Shown here: positions 9,884 through 17,608 of the stretch, piece by piece
Layout: every line of letters begins with the position of its first letter
Numbering within the stretch: the stretch's first letter is position 1
Assembly: GCF_001422735.1 (NCBI RefSeq)
Contig: NZ_LMLZ01000020.1
Span: 952,057 to 1,016,056, forward strand
Direction: 5' to 3'
Origin: Acidovorax sp. Leaf78
Lineage (GTDB): Bacteria; Pseudomonadota; Gammaproteobacteria; Burkholderiales; Burkholderiaceae_C
Length of the DNA stretch: 64,000 bases
Position numbers and translations under genes: made by a program
The notes under the pieces: model-generated
Seen by the model: only the letters and a program-made list of their open reading frames with translations
Database searches by the model: none
Told to the model about the DNA's origin: nothing

Positions 9884-9953
9884 CGTCTGCCCAAGGGGTT
9901 GCTGGGCCGTTGTCAGCCTGATCAGGACCGGAGCCCGATGCAAACCGCCCCTG

Positions 9954-10961
9954 TCACTTGTGCGGAATCGCAATAGGGCGTTTGCGCGGCGGTTTGGTCA
10001 CCGGCTTGTTCTCTCCGAAAGCGACCTTCTCGCTGCGCTCTGAGTTCATCAGTGCGATGAAGAAGGGCTTGAGCGGCACAAAATCGAAGTTCTTTTCCAC
10101 CACCAGGTACCGTGACAAAGGGCCGATATCGGCAAAGCCCGACGCTCCCGATTGCACCTGCCGAAACCGGCGGTTGGCCCCCTGTGCCAGGCCCCGGCGC
10201 TCGCGCAATGAAAGGTCCGCCAGCGGCTGCACGAAGGCGCTGCGCGCGCTGAAGCGCACCCAGGTCTGGCCGCCGGGGGGAATCGCTGTGGAGTTGACGC
10301 TGACGGTTTCTGCAGCCGTGCCAAGAGGGCTGGCCGGGGAGGGCGGGCCCATCACGGTCAGGCGCAGCTCCAGTTGCAGCGATTGTTCGGTGCCCTGGTT
10401 CTTGACCAGAACGTCGAGCTGACGCTTGCTGCCCGGCACCGCCTTGAAGTCGATGAACTTCAGGTTGGAAAACGGGCTGGGGTCGCCTTCTTTCCACTTC
10501 GGAACCAACGGGGGCACTTGCGCCTTTTCCCACAACACCACGTTGTCGTTCTCGTTCGACTCGATCACGTCGCCATAACCATCGGCGGTGATCCGGAAAC
10601 CATGCTTCGACCCGAACTGATCCTTGGTGATGTTCTTGGGCAGCTGCATCGAGAAGCCGATCATGCAGTCCCCGCTGCCCGGATACCCGCCCAGCTTGTC
10701 GATGTCGTGGCCCACCGCGTACATGGGGCCATCCGCTTGCGTCGGCCCGGCAAACACCTCGAACCGCACATAGAACAGCCCGGTTTCGCCCGTCGGATTC
10801 TTGGGGTCGAGGAAGGCGTCCGGTGGGCTCAGGTCGGTGCGGTAGTTGGCGTTGAGCACGGTCACGTGGGCAAACCACGGTTGTGCGGCGTCGTAACAGG
10901 GCATGTCAGGCGTCGCCTGCTCGATTCCATCAAAACGGACATGCAAATTGGGTAGTGCCAT
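9954..10961 (-). CDS. Uncharacterised protein with a possible CARDB-like beta domain
   Basis: 335 residues from the ATG at 10961 (MALPNLHVRFDGI). There is no signal peptide and no membrane segment. A central stretch (about residues 170-215, including FKAVPGSKRQLDVLVKNQGT) resembles the beta-sandwich pattern of CARDB/Ig-like adhesion domains ('vrVkNqGt'), and the C-terminus is basic (KPPRKRPIAIPHK). A longer upstream in-frame reading lacks a start with ribosome site and runs into the aspartokinase leader. No family is recognised with certainty, so the function is unknown. It is transcribed toward the PDH operon and shares its terminator. Confidence 0.7.
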   Translation of the reverse strand: MALPNLHVRFDGIEQATPDMPCYDAAQPWFAHVTVLNANYRTDLSPPDAFLDPKNPTGETGLFYVRFEVFAGPTQADGPMYAVGHDIDKLGGYPGSGDCMIGFSMQLPKNITKDQFGSKHGFRITADGYGDVIESNENDNVVLWEKAQVPPLVPKWKEGDPSPFSNLKFIDFKAVPGSKRQLDVLVKNQGTEQSLQLELRLTVMGPPSPASPLGTAAETVSVNSTAIPPGGQTWVRFSARSAFVQPLADLSLRERRGLAQGANRRFRQVQSGASGFADIGPLSRYLVVEKNFDFVPLKPFFIALMNSERSEKVAFGENKPVTKPPRKRPIAIPHK

Positions 10962-11284
10962 GGTGCTTCGTACCGGTTGTTGTGGATGAACAAAAGCGGT
11001 GGATGCCTTGCAAGGGCTGAAGGCAAGCGCGCGCGGGCAAAGTATGTCACTGAACCCCCAAAATGGCCTTGCAATTTGTGCCAGCGTCTGTCGTGGCGCA
11101 CGCCAGCCTTCCATCGCCGCAAAGCCGTTGTAGCGTGTGCCTGGCCCCGACATACGGCCCCGACACACGGCCGCGCCAGAGTGCAACGCCAAAAGTGGTG
11201 GAAAATACCGGGTTTGCTGCCGCATGCCCGTTGGGCAGCGCTGCGGCTCGGTTTTTTTACTTGTTTGCTCCCTTGAGCCTGTCC
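10962..11284. other. Divergent intergenic region with aspartokinase leader
   Basis: 323 bases between two divergent genes. I see no coding sequence here. The right end contains a terminator-like hairpin described separately. Promoters were not resolved. Confidence 0.6.
11219..11258 (+). promoter_or_regulatory. Terminator-like hairpin in the aspartokinase leader (possible attenuator)
   Basis: GCCGCA (11219-11224) can pair with TGCGGC (11242-11247), and inside it TGCCC pairs with GGGCA around a GTT loop. A run of seven T begins at 11252. The element sits 27 bases before the aspartokinase ATG, pointing into that gene. The upstream gene is divergent, so a plus-strand terminator here has no transcript to end other than the leader of the aspartokinase mRNA. 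No leader peptide rich in Lys, Thr or Met was found. Confidence 0.45.
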
Positions 11285-12706
11285 ATGCAAGACGTTCAAA
11301 ACTCCAAGATCTCCGTCGAAAAGATCGGCGGCACTTCCATGACCGCCTTTGGCGATGTGCTGCGCCACATCGTCCTGCACGATCCCAAGCGCATCAACGG
11401 CCGCATCTACGTGGTATCCGCCTATTCCGGAGTGACCAACCAGTTGCTGGAGCACAAGAAGACAGGCGAGCGCGGCATTTATGCGCTGTTTGCTGAAGGC
11501 AAGGGCTACCAGGACGCCTTGACCGAGCTGGCCGTCAGCCTGAAAAAGCTCAACGCAGGCTATGCCGACATCGGCCTGCCGCTCGATGTGGCCGATGCCT
11601 TCATCGACCAGCGCATCGGCCAGGCGCGCGAGTACCTGGGCGCCATGCAGCACGTGCTGGCCAGCGGTTACCTGAGCCGCCACGACGTTCTGCTGGCTGC
11701 GCGTGAAGTGCTGGCCTCCATCGGCGAGTCGCACAGCGCCTTCAACTCGGTCGAGATCCTCAAGGCCAACGGCGTCAATGCCATCCTGATGGATCTGGCC
11801 GGCTTTGAAGACAACGAAGCCTGGACGATTGACGAGCGCATTGCGCAAAGCTTCAAGGGCCTCAACCTGAGCGACAAGGTGGTGGTGGCCACTGGCTACA
11901 CCAAGGGCACCGAAGGCATCATGCGCGAGTTCGACCGCGGCTATTCCGAGGTCACGTTCAGCAAGATCGCGGTGGAAGTGCGCCCGGCCGAGGCGGTGAT
12001 CCACAAGGAATTCCACCTCTCGTCTGCCGACCCCAACCTGGTCGGCCTGGAAAACGCCATCGTGGTCGGCGCCACCAATTACGACGTGGCCGACCAACTG
12101 GCCGACGTGGGCATGGAAGCCATCCACCCCAAGGCCGCCAAGCCCATGGAGCTGGCCGGCATTCCGATCCGCCTGAAGAACACGTTCGAGCCCGACCACC
12201 CCGGCACGCTGATCACCAAGGACTTCGTGGGCGAGCGCGCCCGCGTGGAGATCGTCACCGGCACCGACAAGGTCACGCTGATCGAGATCCACGACCCCAG
12301 CATGGTGGGCACGGTGGGCTTCGATGCCGGCCTGATGAACGTGTTCTGCAAGCACGGCGTGAGCTACATCCTGAAGGCGACGAACGCCAACTCGATCGCC
12401 CACCTGGTGTGGGACAACCAGCTCACGCCCGCCATGGTGGCCGAGCTGCAGCGGGACTACCAGATCGTGACGATCAAGCCCAGCGCCATCGTGTGCGCCA
12501 TCGGCTCCAACATCAGCATTCCCGGTGTGCTGGCCAAGGCGGCGCAGGCGCTGGCCGATGCAGAGGTCAACGTCAACTGCGTGTCGCAGACGCTGCGCCA
12601 GGTGAACATGCAGTTCGTGATCGAACGCGAAGACTACAAGACGGCGGTCAAGGCGTTGAACTTGGCGCTGTGCGTGAACTCCGGCGCGCCGGTGCCCCGC
12701 GTGTGA
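11285..12706 (+). CDS. ask: Aspartokinase, ectoine-associated subtype
   Basis: 473 residues from ATG 11285. It phosphorylates aspartate to aspartyl-4-phosphate, the entry to lysine, threonine, methionine and, in some bacteria, ectoine synthesis. The kinase domain opens with VEKIGGTSM instead of the KFGGTS/KYGGTS of ordinary LysC. It keeps HKEFHLSSADPNLVG and TNYDVADQL...MEAIHP, which I recognise from the Ask_Ect branch described in Pseudomonas stutzeri. Two C-terminal ACT modules follow (GSNISIPGVLAKAAQAL). No ectABC genes are visible in the window, so the role could be general aspartate-family synthesis or ectoine genes elsewhere. It stands alone, with its own leader and terminator. Confidence 0.88.
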   Translation: MQDVQNSKISVEKIGGTSMTAFGDVLRHIVLHDPKRINGRIYVVSAYSGVTNQLLEHKKTGERGIYALFAEGKGYQDALTELAVSLKKLNAGYADIGLPLDVADAFIDQRIGQAREYLGAMQHVLASGYLSRHDVLLAAREVLASIGESHSAFNSVEILKANGVNAILMDLAGFEDNEAWTIDERIAQSFKGLNLSDKVVVATGYTKGTEGIMREFDRGYSEVTFSKIAVEVRPAEAVIHKEFHLSSADPNLVGLENAIVVGATNYDVADQLADVGMEAIHPKAAKPMELAGIPIRLKNTFEPDHPGTLITKDFVGERARVEIVTGTDKVTLIEIHDPSMVGTVGFDAGLMNVFCKHGVSYILKATNANSIAHLVWDNQLTPAMVAELQRDYQIVTIKPSAIVCAIGSNISIPGVLAKAAQALADAEVNVNCVSQTLRQVNMQFVIEREDYKTAVKALNLALCVNSGAPVPRV

Positions 12707-12798
12707 TGACGTGGCGGCAGGGGTATGGCCTGCCGCGATGCCGGTGCATAAAAGCAGATGCAGAGAGCCGATGCAGGAAGCCTGCGATGGATGACCGA

Positions 12799-12823
12799 GA
12801 GCCCGCCTTGCGCGGGCTTTTTG
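12799..12823 (+). terminator. Intrinsic terminator after aspartokinase
   Basis: AGCCCGC pairs with GCGGGCT around a short loop and is followed by five T. It lies about 95 bases after the aspartokinase stop codon. Confidence 0.88.
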
Positions 12824-12977
12824 TCGTCTGGGTGGACGTGAACGGGTGTGGGCAAATTTGAGGGTGTCCGCCCCACGGGTTTGCGTTCAGTCTCGTGGTG
12901 TGCCAGGCCGATCCCAGGCGGTTTGGGCTGGGCCCTGCGAGGTGCTCAGGGGAGGTGGTTCGACGAGTTGTGCCGCG

Positions 12978-13001
12978 CTTCGACAGGCTCAGCGTGAACG
13001 G
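12978..13001 (+). repeat. Dispersed intergenic repeat, family A
   Basis: Single copy of the 'cttcgacaggctcagcgtga' element, ending in 'acgg'. Other copies occur at 15817, 15869, 17506/17541, 19254, 63549 and 63595. It sits just after the 3' end of the minus-strand sugar-acid operon. The surrounding 12824-13037 holds no recognisable gene. Confidence 0.8.
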
Positions 13002-13037
13002 TTTGCTGGTCTGGAGAACACGTGGGCATTGCTGGCG

Positions 13038-14393
13038 TTACCCATGGCCGAGCAGCCTTTCGAACAGATCCGCTCCCCCCATCTGTCCACCCTTGAGCAT
13101 CAACTCCAGCCCGTGGCGCGACGGGTCTGCGCTGTGTGCGCTGCTCAGCGTGACGCCCGGACAGACCGTGGTCTTGTACGACAGCCCCCACAACTGCAGC
13201 GCCTGGACTGCGTGGCTGGACGTGTCACCGCCCGCGATGCCGATGCGGCGCAGTGGCGCGCCGTGTTCTGCGCGGGCTTGCACCACGCGGGCGATCAGAT
13301 GGGCGCTGGCCTGGGCGACATCGGTGGACGAGGCCCCAGCGGCCAGGGGCGCGCCGTCCGCGGGGCCGGTGAAGGCCAGCACGTTTTGTCCGCTGTTCAG
13401 CCCCGTGCAGATGGCGTCCTGCAGACCCTGCGCGTAGGCCGTGTCACTGCACAGCCGTTGGGCATCCACGGCAATGCGGTGGTATGCGGTGGCGGCCTTC
13501 ACCTGCGCGGCGGTCAGAGGGGACAAGCTGCCCGCCCAGGCCAACACCGGCCCGTCGGCGGGCGCCAGCGGTGCAGCGGCCGTGGACGCGGGCTTGCCCC
13601 AGTGGGCGACCAGCGCCTGGGCCACGGCGCTGGAGCCCACGGCCAGCAACCGGGCGTGTTGAGACTGCTGCCACAGCAGGCGGCCTACCGTGGCCAACTG
13701 GCCGGGCGTGGTCAGGTCCAGCAAGGTAGGCGCCATGGCGTGGGACGCTGCGCCATGTGCCAGCAGGGCCTGCAGGGCGGCGTCCAGGGCGTCGGTGGTG
13801 GTGGTGTCGGTGTCGGTGGTGGCGTCGTACAGCGGGTAGTGCAGGGCGGTGATGCCGTCGAGCCCCTGGCGCGCCAGATGGAGCCGGAGGTCGGCCTCGC
13901 CCATGGGCGTGACCGGGTGCTGGCGCATGGTGGGGTGGCGGTCTATGCGGTGCACGGCGCCGCCCGTGCCCGCAGCAGCGAACAGGTTGCTGAACGCGCA
14001 GTAGCGCCCCAGGCTGGGCTGCCCACCCACGATGGGCACCCAGCGGTTGTTCACAAACGGGTGCAGGGTCTGAATGCCGCAAGCGATGTTGCCGACATGC
14101 GGGGCGCTGTCGAAGGTGGAGCACACCTTGTAGTGCAGCACCGGCGGCGCCAGCTTTTCGAAGAAGCGGCCTACAGCGGACATCTCGGCCCGCATGGCCT
14201 CTGGCGGCATGGCGCGCGCAGCACCGGCAATGCCCACCGCATCGAGCGGCCCGGCAGCGGCCAGCGCCTCGGCGCTGGGCACGCCCATGAACAGCATTGA
14301 GCGCAGGCCGGCCTGGGCCAGCACGGCCAGGGTGTCGGTGGCGCCGGTGAAATCGTCGCCGTACCAGCCGTACAGGGGGGCACTCGTCGTCAT
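13038..14393 (-). CDS. Four-carbon acid sugar kinase family (DUF1537) protein, possible 3-oxo-isoapionate kinase
   Basis: 451 residues. The N-terminus YGDDFTGATDTLAVLAQAG is the hallmark of the DUF1537/OtnK sugar-acid kinase family, and the C-terminal nucleotide-binding part shows GIAGGDTSSHAV. The family phosphorylates tetronates, 3-oxo-tetronates and 3-oxo-isoapionate. The start lies three bases after the stop of the RuBisCO-like gene (TAA-GCG-ATG), so the two are co-translated. In published D-apionate pathways (Carter et al. 2018) the kinase OiaK feeds a RuBisCO-like decarboxylase or transcarboxylase, which is the same pairing as here. The exact substrate cannot be read from the sequence. 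It is the last gene of the operon. Confidence 0.88.
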   Translation of the reverse strand: MTTSAPLYGWYGDDFTGATDTLAVLAQAGLRSMLFMGVPSAEALAAAGPLDAVGIAGAARAMPPEAMRAEMSAVGRFFEKLAPPVLHYKVCSTFDSAPHVGNIACGIQTLHPFVNNRWVPIVGGQPSLGRYCAFSNLFAAAGTGGAVHRIDRHPTMRQHPVTPMGEADLRLHLARQGLDGITALHYPLYDATTDTDTTTTDALDAALQALLAHGAASHAMAPTLLDLTTPGQLATVGRLLWQQSQHARLLAVGSSAVAQALVAHWGKPASTAAAPLAPADGPVLAWAGSLSPLTAAQVKAATAYHRIAVDAQRLCSDTAYAQGLQDAICTGLNSGQNVLAFTGPADGAPLAAGASSTDVAQASAHLIARVVQARAEHGAPLRRIGIAGGDTSSHAVQALQLWGLSYKTTVCPGVTLSSAHSADPSRHGLELMLKGGQMGGADLFERLLGHG

Positions 14394-14396
14394 CGC

Positions 14397-15674
14397 TTAT
14401 TTCTTGCCGAAGAATTCGATCGCACGGCGCAGCTCGGAGGCGTGAGTGGCGCGCTGGCTCAGGGTCTCGCCCTTTTGCACCGCGTCCCAGGCCTGCTGCA
14501 GGCTGGCCACGCCCGCAGCGGGGCCGTCGGGGTGGGCCAGAATGCCGCCGCCGGACATGAACAGCAGGTCGTTGGACCGGATGCTGTCCCACGTGGCGGG
14601 CACGGTGCCGGCCCACTGGCCATTGGAAAACGCTGGCAGCACGCGGTCGTCCAGCCCTTCGCACAGCGGCGCCAGCGTGTCGTGGGCCGACTCGATGACT
14701 TCTTCATCGGTCTGCGAGAACTTGCCCTGCAGGCCGTGCACATGCATGTGGTCCACGCCCGCCAGGCGCCACAGCGTCTGCCAGGCGTTGAAGGAAAAGC
14801 CCAGCAGCGGGTGGCGCGACAGCGCGCCGTAGCCATTGCGGTGGCCGTGCAGCGCCAGCGGGCTGTGGCGGCGCAGGGTTTGCACGGCCGAGTAGCCACA
14901 CCAGTTCAGGCTGACCATGATGCAGCTGCCGCCTTCGGCAGCGATCAGGTCGGCGTGGCGGCGCATGGCGTCGGTCTCGTCGGTGATGTTGAAGGCCACC
15001 ATCACCAGCTTGCCGGTCTTGTCCTGGTGGGCGCGCACCCTGCGCATCACGGCCTTGACGCGGTCGGCCAGCGGCGCGTGAACCGGGTTGGCGCAGACCT
15101 CGTCGTCCTTGATGAAGTCCACCCCCGCAGCGCACAGGCGGCCGGCCAGGTCGCCGGTTTCTTCGGCCGACAAGCCCACGTTGGGTTTGATGATGGTGCC
15201 GATCAGCGGGCGGCCCTGCACGCCGGTCAGCGCGCGGGTGCCGGCGATGCCGTGGCGGGGCATGTCGAACTGGATGCGGTAGGCACTGGGCAGCTTCATC
15301 GACTCCAGGCGCAGGCCGGTGACCTCGCCCAGGTCGTACAGATTGCCCGACACCGTGGCGGCCAGCGTTGGCAGGTTGGGACCGATGTTGTCGCACGGAA
15401 AGCTCACCCGCAGCCGGGCCCGCTGCCAGGTCTGCGGCGTGTCGAACATGCCGCGCCGCTGCATCCAGCCGTTGGGCAGCGAAGGGGCGGGCGCCACGTC
15501 CAGCAGCTCGACCGACTCGACCGTGGCGCGCGCACGTTCGCGCAGCGCGTCGGTTTCGCCCTCCACCCGGGTGAAGGTGCCGCACGACTGCTCGCCCGCC
15601 AGCACTTCGGCCACGTGGGCGGGGTCTAGCGGGGTCTCGATCAGGTAGGTGGCTTCAAAGCGGTCTGGGGACAT
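14397..15674 (-). CDS. RuBisCO-like protein (form IV), possible 3-oxo-isoapionate-4-phosphate decarboxylase or transcarboxylase
   Basis: 425 residues, RuBisCO large-subunit fold. The RuBisCO catalytic skeleton is largely kept: Lys163 in GTIIKPNVGLS (equivalent to K175), the carbamylation/metal site K189-D190-D191-E192 in DFIKDDEV (equivalent to K201/D203/E204), and Lys318 in GLQGKFSQ at loop 6 (equivalent to K334). Two RuBisCO-like proteins of apionate catabolism (OiaX decarboxylase, OiaT transcarboxylase/hydrolase) are known, and their partner is a DUF1537 kinase, as here. A methionine-salvage enolase (MtnW) role is less likely because no salvage genes are nearby. A true carboxylase is unlikely without phosphoribulokinase or a small subunit. 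Family certain, substrate inferred. Confidence 0.9.
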   Translation of the reverse strand: MSPDRFEATYLIETPLDPAHVAEVLAGEQSCGTFTRVEGETDALRERARATVESVELLDVAPAPSLPNGWMQRRGMFDTPQTWQRARLRVSFPCDNIGPNLPTLAATVSGNLYDLGEVTGLRLESMKLPSAYRIQFDMPRHGIAGTRALTGVQGRPLIGTIIKPNVGLSAEETGDLAGRLCAAGVDFIKDDEVCANPVHAPLADRVKAVMRRVRAHQDKTGKLVMVAFNITDETDAMRRHADLIAAEGGSCIMVSLNWCGYSAVQTLRRHSPLALHGHRNGYGALSRHPLLGFSFNAWQTLWRLAGVDHMHVHGLQGKFSQTDEEVIESAHDTLAPLCEGLDDRVLPAFSNGQWAGTVPATWDSIRSNDLLFMSGGGILAHPDGPAAGVASLQQAWDAVQKGETLSQRATHASELRRAIEFFGKK

Positions 15675-15686
15675 AAGTCGGTTTAC

Positions 15687-15738
15687 TACTTTTTTGATAG
15701 CTGCTAGCGCTTACATATCAAGCGGTAGAGGCCTATTT
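15687..15738 (+). repeat. Dispersed intergenic repeat, family B
   Basis: A copy reading 'gatagctgctagcgctt' then a variant of 'atccagcggtagaggc'. It is located upstream of the RuBisCO-like gene, inside the putative operon. Confidence 0.75.
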
Positions 15739-15816
15739 GGCTTGAAAATTGCACGCACTCAACGCGTTACCCGCGGTCGCAGTCAGCCTGACGAAGGGCT
15801 TGCCGTGTGCGCAGAA

Positions 15817-15893
15817 GCTTCGACAAGTTCAGCCTGAACGGTGAGGCGGACTTGGCTCATGCGCACAGGCTTCGACAGGCTCAGCTCGAACGG
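15817..15893 (+). repeat. Two tandem copies of repeat family A
   Basis: Copies at 15817-15841 and 15869-15893 in the same orientation, each reading like 'gcttcgacaggctcag' followed by 'cgaacgg' or a variant. They lie between the VOC gene and the RuBisCO-like gene. Confidence 0.8.
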
Positions 15894-15922
15894 TTGGGGT
15901 AGAGATGGATGGCCCTTAAAAA

Positions 15923-16465
15923 TCAAATCTTCGACAGATCAGGAAAAGGCCGCACCGGGTCCGTCACGCCATCCCATGTTTCCGACTCTGCACGGATCAG
16001 GTCGAACATGCGCCCCTTGGGTCCGGCCACTTCCGACAGCTCGATCACCGTGCCGGGGTGGTACTCGGTGTCGAAGTAGACAAAGCGGCCTTTCTCGCCC
16101 ACCTCGCCACTCATCACTGTCTTGAAGCCCTGGGCCGTCAGGCGCGCCAGGTCGGCGTCGTAGTCGCTCGTCCAGTACGCCACGTGCTGCAGCCCGGTGC
16201 GTCCGGCCTGCAGAAAGTCGCGGTACATCGACGGCACGTCGTTGCGCGTCTGGATCAGCTCGACCTGCACGTAGCCCGAGTTGGCCAGCGCCACCGAGTT
16301 GTGCGGCTCGTAGGACTCGCCCTGGTACACGTAGTTCTTGATCGGAACCTTGGGGTTGTAGAACCACGGGCCCACGCCCAGGGTCTTGCTCCAGTAGTCC
16401 ATGGCGGCTTCGATGTCGTGGACCACATAGCCAAGTTGGCGGATGGCGCCGAAATGACGACTCAT
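15923..16465 (-). CDS. VOC (glyoxalase/dioxygenase) superfamily protein
   Basis: 180 residues with the paired beta-alpha-beta-beta-beta modules of the vicinal-oxygen-chelate fold: IRQLGYVVHDIEAAMDYWSK at the N-terminus and a second module at GLQHVAYWTSDYDADLARL. Candidate metal ligands are the first-module region (replacing the usual His), Glu in VQVELIQ, His in LQHVAYW and Glu in TVIELSE. It resembles methylmalonyl-CoA epimerase-like VOC proteins, but its position between an ABC importer and a RuBisCO-like protein suggests an isomerase or epimerase acting on the imported sugar acid (inference). A clear AAGGAA ribosome site precedes ATG 16465. Confidence 0.82.
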   Translation of the reverse strand: MSRHFGAIRQLGYVVHDIEAAMDYWSKTLGVGPWFYNPKVPIKNYVYQGESYEPHNSVALANSGYVQVELIQTRNDVPSMYRDFLQAGRTGLQHVAYWTSDYDADLARLTAQGFKTVMSGEVGEKGRFVYFDTEYHPGTVIELSEVAGPKGRMFDLIRAESETWDGVTDPVRPFPDLSKI

Positions 16466-16611
16466 AAAAATTTCCTTTGGTGGTAACGGTCGGATCGGAT
16501 CGAGTCAGGTCGGGGCAGGGCGCTGCCGGGCGGGGTGGCTTTACCCACCGCCCATCACGTGCCGCCCCGTCGCAGGCTTGGCTTGGCTGGTCTTGTTGGC
16601 TGCTTGCTTGC

Positions 16612-17406
16612 TTACTTCGCGCCGTCGATGATTTCTTTGGGGATCGGCACGCCCGCGTACTTCATGTGGATGTCGTTGAGCTTGCCGTTGGCCAGGTTGG
16701 TCTTGATCCAGCCGTTGACGGCGGCCATCAGCTCGGGCTGGCCCTTGCGCATGGCCACGCCCAGCTGGTACGACTGCAGGATGAACTTGGTCTCGAAGTC
16801 GCGAGAAGGGTTCTTCTTGGCGATGGCCGCAATGATCGGCGGCGTGATGGCCACGATGTCGGCCTGGCCGGTGGCGGCTGCGGTGATGGAGGCGGATTCG
16901 TCGTCGAACCGCACGACCTTGGCCTGCGGTGCGCGCTCGGTCACGATCTTGTCCTGCGGGCCACCACGCGTCACGGCCACGGTCTTGCCGGCCAGGTCTT
17001 CAATGCTGGTGAGCTTCAGGCCCTTGGGCGCGCCCACTGCCGCCTGGATGGCGCCGTACGGGATGGAGAAGTCCACCGCCTTCTGGCGCTCGGGCGTGAT
17101 CGACAGCGACGAGATGATCAGGTCCACCTTGTTGGACAGCAGGTTGGGGATGCGCGCGGAGTTGGTCGTGTTCACGATCTCCAGCGTCAGGCCCAGGTCC
17201 TTGGCCAGCAGCTCGGCCGCCTCCACGTCCGAGCCCACGGGCTTCATCTTGTCGTCCACGTAGCCATAGAACGGCGCGCCAAAGTCGATGCCCACACGCA
17301 GCTTGCCGGCGGACTTGATGTCGGCCAGTTCGGCCATGGCGGGCACGCACAGGGCGGCGGCGCTGACGGCCAGCAGGGTGCGGCGGAGGATGCGGGAAGT
17401 GGTCAT
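16612..17406 (-). CDS. ABC transporter substrate-binding protein, polar amino acid (HisJ/GlnH) type
   Basis: 264 residues with a cleavable signal peptide (RRTLLAVSAAALCVPAMA, about residues 7-24). The mature protein has the SBP_bac_3 pattern: SAGKLRVGIDFGAPFYGYV, SDVEAAELLAKDLG, NKVDLIISSLSITPERQKAV and QADIVAITP. It binds the ligand in the periplasm for the permeases encoded upstream. The arginine that binds the alpha-carboxylate of amino acids in this family would be expected near SITPERQ. The enzyme partners suggest that the cargo may be a carboxylated sugar, not an amino acid (inference). AGGAGA lies before ATG 17406. It lies downstream of the ATPase gene, with a hairpin repeat between. 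Confidence 0.92.
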   Translation of the reverse strand: MTTSRILRRTLLAVSAAALCVPAMAELADIKSAGKLRVGIDFGAPFYGYVDDKMKPVGSDVEAAELLAKDLGLTLEIVNTTNSARIPNLLSNKVDLIISSLSITPERQKAVDFSIPYGAIQAAVGAPKGLKLTSIEDLAGKTVAVTRGGPQDKIVTERAPQAKVVRFDDESASITAAATGQADIVAITPPIIAAIAKKNPSRDFETKFILQSYQLGVAMRKGQPELMAAVNGWIKTNLANGKLNDIHMKYAGVPIPKEIIDGAK

Positions 17407-17505
17407 GGTGTTGTCTCCTGGTGGTTTTTGGCTAGGCAATCGAAAGGGGCTGGGCGCTGGTGGTCTGGGTGGCCCGCTGAAATTCAATATCCGTTATCTC
17501 GATAT

Positions 17506-17565
17506 CCGTTCGGGCTGAGCTTGTCGAAGCCTCGCGCGGCGCTTCGACAGGCTCAGCGTGAACGG
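17506..17565. repeat. Inverted pair of repeat family A forming a long hairpin
   Basis: A minus-orientation copy (17506-17530) and a plus-orientation copy (17541-17565) face each other across a 10-base spacer and can form a long imperfect stem, resembling a REP/BIME-type unit. It lies between the ATPase stop and the binding-protein start, so it will be transcribed inside the operon mRNA. Just to its left the 9-mer 'atatccgtt' occurs twice (17488 and 17502). Confidence 0.85.
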
Positions 17566-17608
17566 TTCTAGTTGGTTCATGGCGTCTCTCAATACGCCGC
17601 ATCCGTCA

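Noticed and set aside
3646..9894. A 2082-codon open frame on the minus strand across the PDH operon
   Set aside because: It is the antisense shadow of aceE-aceF-lpd in GC-rich codons. The translation is low-complexity (His, Val, Gly, Asp-rich) and the plus-strand genes are certain.
10374..10955. Plus-strand frame opposite the uncharacterised protein
   Set aside because: No domain and no ribosome site. The minus-strand frame has protein-like composition and a clear start.
14397..15674. True RuBisCO or Calvin-cycle locus
   Set aside because: No small subunit, phosphoribulokinase or CbbR. The neighbours are a sugar-acid kinase and importer, and the sequence is of the RuBisCO-like type.
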